This document shows, piece by piece, positions 30,656-32,708 of a stretch of 32,708 bases of DNA. The stretch covers positions 1-32,708 of the forward strand of contig JADDMT010000222.1 in assembly GCA_021401465.1 (NCBI GenBank), in the 5' to 3' direction. Positions within the stretch are counted from its first letter, which is position 1. Each line of letters starts with the position of its first letter. This DNA comes from Teratosphaeria epicoccoides. Lineage: Eukaryota; Ascomycota; Dothideomycetes; Mycosphaerellales; Teratosphaeriaceae. Under the pieces are notes generated by a model, which was given only the letters and a program-made list of their open reading frames with translations, did not search any database and was not told the origin of the DNA. The position numbers and the translations under genes are program-made.

Positions 30656-31291
30656 ATGATGTCTTCTCTTTCTACATCACTGCCTTGTGTCATTCTAGAC
30701 ACTGACGCCCCTTTAACGCAGAAACGCAAACGCCGCGCGAATCGAATCTATCGTTAGGGCCAGGACAGCATGAAGTCCTGTACTCGGTGTCAAGAGCTAA
30801 AGCTCGTCTGTCGGGTACACATTTCCTTGGGGAAATGTTCGCAATGTCACTTTAGCAACTGTCGGAGTTGCGACGCGAAGGTGACAGAGGTCGAATAGAA
30901 GAAGTTAGGCGATCGGCGGAAAAGACTAATTGCCGATCTCGATCGTGCGAAGGTAGTCCTAGCCGAAGCTTCGCAGAAGATGCTAGAGGCGCATGCGAAG
31001 GAGATGCGTCTTCGAAAACAGTTAGACGTAGTCGACCGGGAGGTCGAAGATAGTCGCGCTCTCGAGGAGCGCGAGATCAGGGAGGAGGAGGCCGAGGAAC
31101 AAGCTCTTGCGCAGGCCGGGTTTCTTCTTGACCTAGATCCTTCCGCGGGTCTCGCTCTTAGTCCTACGACATGGAGCGCAATAGAGGGTTTCGCTAACTC
31201 CTCATATTGGGGTTTCCTGGATGGCGTGATAGCCGAGCCGGTCGACGGCGTCCCGCAGGAGTCTAGTCGTGGCTTAGGATCTTCTTCCTAG
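30656..31291 (+). pseudogene. Antisense Cys-rich/coiled-coil ORF of element D (two stops)
   Basis: The plus strand, opposite to element D's pol, has a 211-codon frame from ATG ATG at 30656 to TAG at 31289-31291, broken only by TAG at 30755-30757 and 30896-30898. Layout: N-terminal LPCVILDTDAP; a basic patch QKRKRRANR that could be a nuclear signal; a Cys-rich domain with the spacing CxxC...C...CxxC...CxxC (about residues 40-75); a Lys/Arg/Glu/Ala-rich coiled coil (about 80-150); and an acidic/hydrophobic C-terminus (LDLDPSAGLALSP). The ATG lies about 65 nt inside the polypurine tract. Element A carries a homologous frame. The function is unknown; zinc and nucleic-acid binding are inferred only from the cysteines and basic patch. 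Confidence 0.65.
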
Positions 31292-31299
31292 GTTCGTTC

Positions 31300-32708
31300 C
31301 TTTCTCGAAACTTCGTATCTTTTGCTGACAGTTTCGCAGGTGTTCTAGGGGTTCCCAGGTGTTCTCGGTACTCCTATATCCTTCCCATTTTACTAAGTAC
31401 TGTCGCTGTCTGTCCCGCTAGCGAGTGTCGATAATCCTTTCGACAGAGTACTCCGGTTCTTCTACTTCAGGGTCGAGTGGTAAGGGTTCTGATTGCAGTG
31501 CGGCGTCCGGCGCTGCTTGTTCTAGCAGAGAGACATGGAACACAGGGTGTATTCTCATCTGCTCGGGTAGCTGTAATTCAAAATTGACTGGTCCCGTCTT
31601 AGCCTTGATCCTGAATAGTCCTAGTTTTACAGCGTCTAGTTTTTTACTCGGTTTGTCTGATTTGATGTGACAGCGGAGGAGATACACCTTGTCCCCCTCC
31701 TTTAGAATTAGTCCCTCAATTCTTTTACGATTCGCGTACCGTGCCATGTTCTGCTAATAGAACTGCAGGTCGAGTCGTGCTTCTGTTTGCAGTCGGCGTA
31801 GATGTTCTACTCGTCCGAGTGCTGCTAGGTTCGGATCACTAGCTAAGACGTCTAGAATGTCTTCTATAGCTGATCCATACGCCATCTGAAATGGCGAGAG
31901 TCCTGTCGACTCTGCTAGCGTACTATTATACGCGAGCTGTGCTATTAGCAACAACTCTACCTAGTTGTTCTGGTCCCTATTAACATAGGATCGAAGGTAC
32001 TATTCTAACGTCTGATTTAGGCGTTCTGTCTGTCTATCCGTCTAAGGGTAGAAGGAAGTACTTAATCGATGTTTGACCTGGAATTGTCTCATTAGGGCTC
32101 TCTAGAAGTTAGAGGTAAACACGGATCCTCGATCCGTTACTAGGTCCTGTGGCATGCCGTGTAATGCTACTACCTATTTGATGAAGACATGCGCGATATC
32201 TTCAGTCTTGAAGTCTTCGCGGTAAGGGATAAATTTCCCGAACTTAGTGAATCGGTCGACTACTACCATGATCCTGTCGAAGAACTCATTAGTCGCGGGT
32301 TCTCTCGACTAAGGTAGTTTGACGATAAAATCCATAGCGAGCGATTCCCATGGCCGTTAAGGTACCTTTAGTAGTCGTAGTAGCCTATACGGTCTGTGAC
32401 GGTCGTGCTTACTTCGTCGGCAAGTCACACATTAACAGACATAGTCCTCGATTACCTTGCCTATCCTAGGGAAGTAATATTCTTGTCGGAGAATTTGCTT
32501 CATTTTAGACACTCCCGGGTGTCCTGCCTAAGGTACGTCATGTTAGAGGCGTAGTAGTTCCGATCGTAAAGACGTTAGCACGTATACTAATCCTTGAAAT
32601 AGAAGGATTCCGTCTTCGTCTTCCTAATCCTCCTGTCCATCAATGTCGTCGCGGACAGCGAGTGCGGTTAGGTCATGGATTAGGGCGTTCTTCAGGTCGT
32701 CCTGAAAC
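31300..32708 (-). mobile_element. pol 3' part of chromovirus element D: integrase and chromodomain (runs off window)
   Basis: From the window end leftward on the minus strand: an integrase zinc-binding tail with CVTCRRSKHDRH (about 32430); the integrase core with MDFIVKLP, VVVDRFTKFGKFIP (about 32270), VTDRGSVFTSNF (about 32130) and TDRQTERLNQTLE (about 32020); then two intact stretches, 31754-31954 (LAYNSTLAESTGLSPFQMAYG) and 31418-31747 (GDKVYLLRCHIKS...IHPVFHVSLLEQA); and finally a chromodomain (SVERIIDTR, then QYLVKWEGYRSTENTWEPLE) at about 31310-31450. Only scattered TAG/TAA stops occur, so D looks less mutated than B or C. Chromodomains of this group target methylated-histone heterochromatin (family knowledge). 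Confidence 0.85.

Noticed and set aside
1..32708. tRNA, rRNA and other RNA genes
   Set aside because: I looked for tRNA-like B boxes and CCA-adjacent stems in the gene island and repeat blocks and saw none that could be supported by eye; a tRNAscan-SE and Rfam search would settle this.

Overview
The window looks like a filamentous ascomycete (Pezizomycotina) chromosome segment. A gene island of about 13.6 kb (roughly 4.3-17.9 kb) lies between two blocks of nested, mutated LTR retrotransposons. The evidence for a filamentous fungus is short GT-AG introns (mostly 50-90 nt) with CTRAC-type branch points, fungal versions of the proteins, and a point-mutation footprint typical of RIP: CpA/TpG changed to TpA, CAG/TGG codons changed to TAG stops, and abundant CTAG. 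I cannot name the species.

Left repeat block (1-4.25 kb). This holds the 3' end of a plus-oriented LTR element (E, 1-2423) abutting the chromodomain of a second element (A, 2424-3604). Element A in turn abuts the gag/5'-LTR end of a third (B', 3605-4204, minus orientation).

Gene island. TAN1 (tRNA ac4C cofactor with THUMP domain; seven exons, 4529-5901, +); an APH/choline-kinase-fold protein with a degenerate catalytic loop (6943-8130, +); COG5 (Golgi tether, 10484-11857, -); a short unrecognised exon-like fragment (11987-12178, +); protein disulfide isomerase PDI1 (12270-13957, -); and a 2-oxoglutarate/Fe(II) dioxygenase closely resembling the ethylene-forming enzyme, EFE (15603-17236, -), with a mitochondrial-type N-terminal extension. 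A broken gene fragment sits at the right edge (17.59-17.93 kb). The genes form no operon or obvious cluster: TAN1, COG5 and PDI1 are housekeeping genes, while the EFE-like and APH-like genes are accessory. The gene models were spliced by hand from the raw sequence.

Right repeat block (17.9-32.7 kb). A very AT-rich, probably ancient repeat (17932-18128 plus 24923-26314) is split by a full-length minus-oriented Ty3/gypsy chromodomain element, B. Element B has 177-bp LTRs at 18129-18305 and 24741-24917 and a 5-bp CTAAG target duplication. Next comes a plus-oriented Ty3/gypsy element, C (5' LTR 26315-26785, gag, protease, RT). C is cut at 30089 by the 3' LTR of a minus-oriented chromovirus, D (LTR 30090-30579; chromodomain and integrase to the window end).

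The most interesting feature is that A and D (one family), B, and apparently E each carry, between the end of pol and the 3' LTR, an open frame on the strand opposite to gag-pol. These frames encode Cys-rich, CxxC-containing proteins; in A and D the frame is clearly homologous and has a charged coiled-coil tail. The second highlight is the EFE-like gene, in which the residues I recall as metal, 2-oxoglutarate and L-arginine ligands of the bacterial enzyme are all present.
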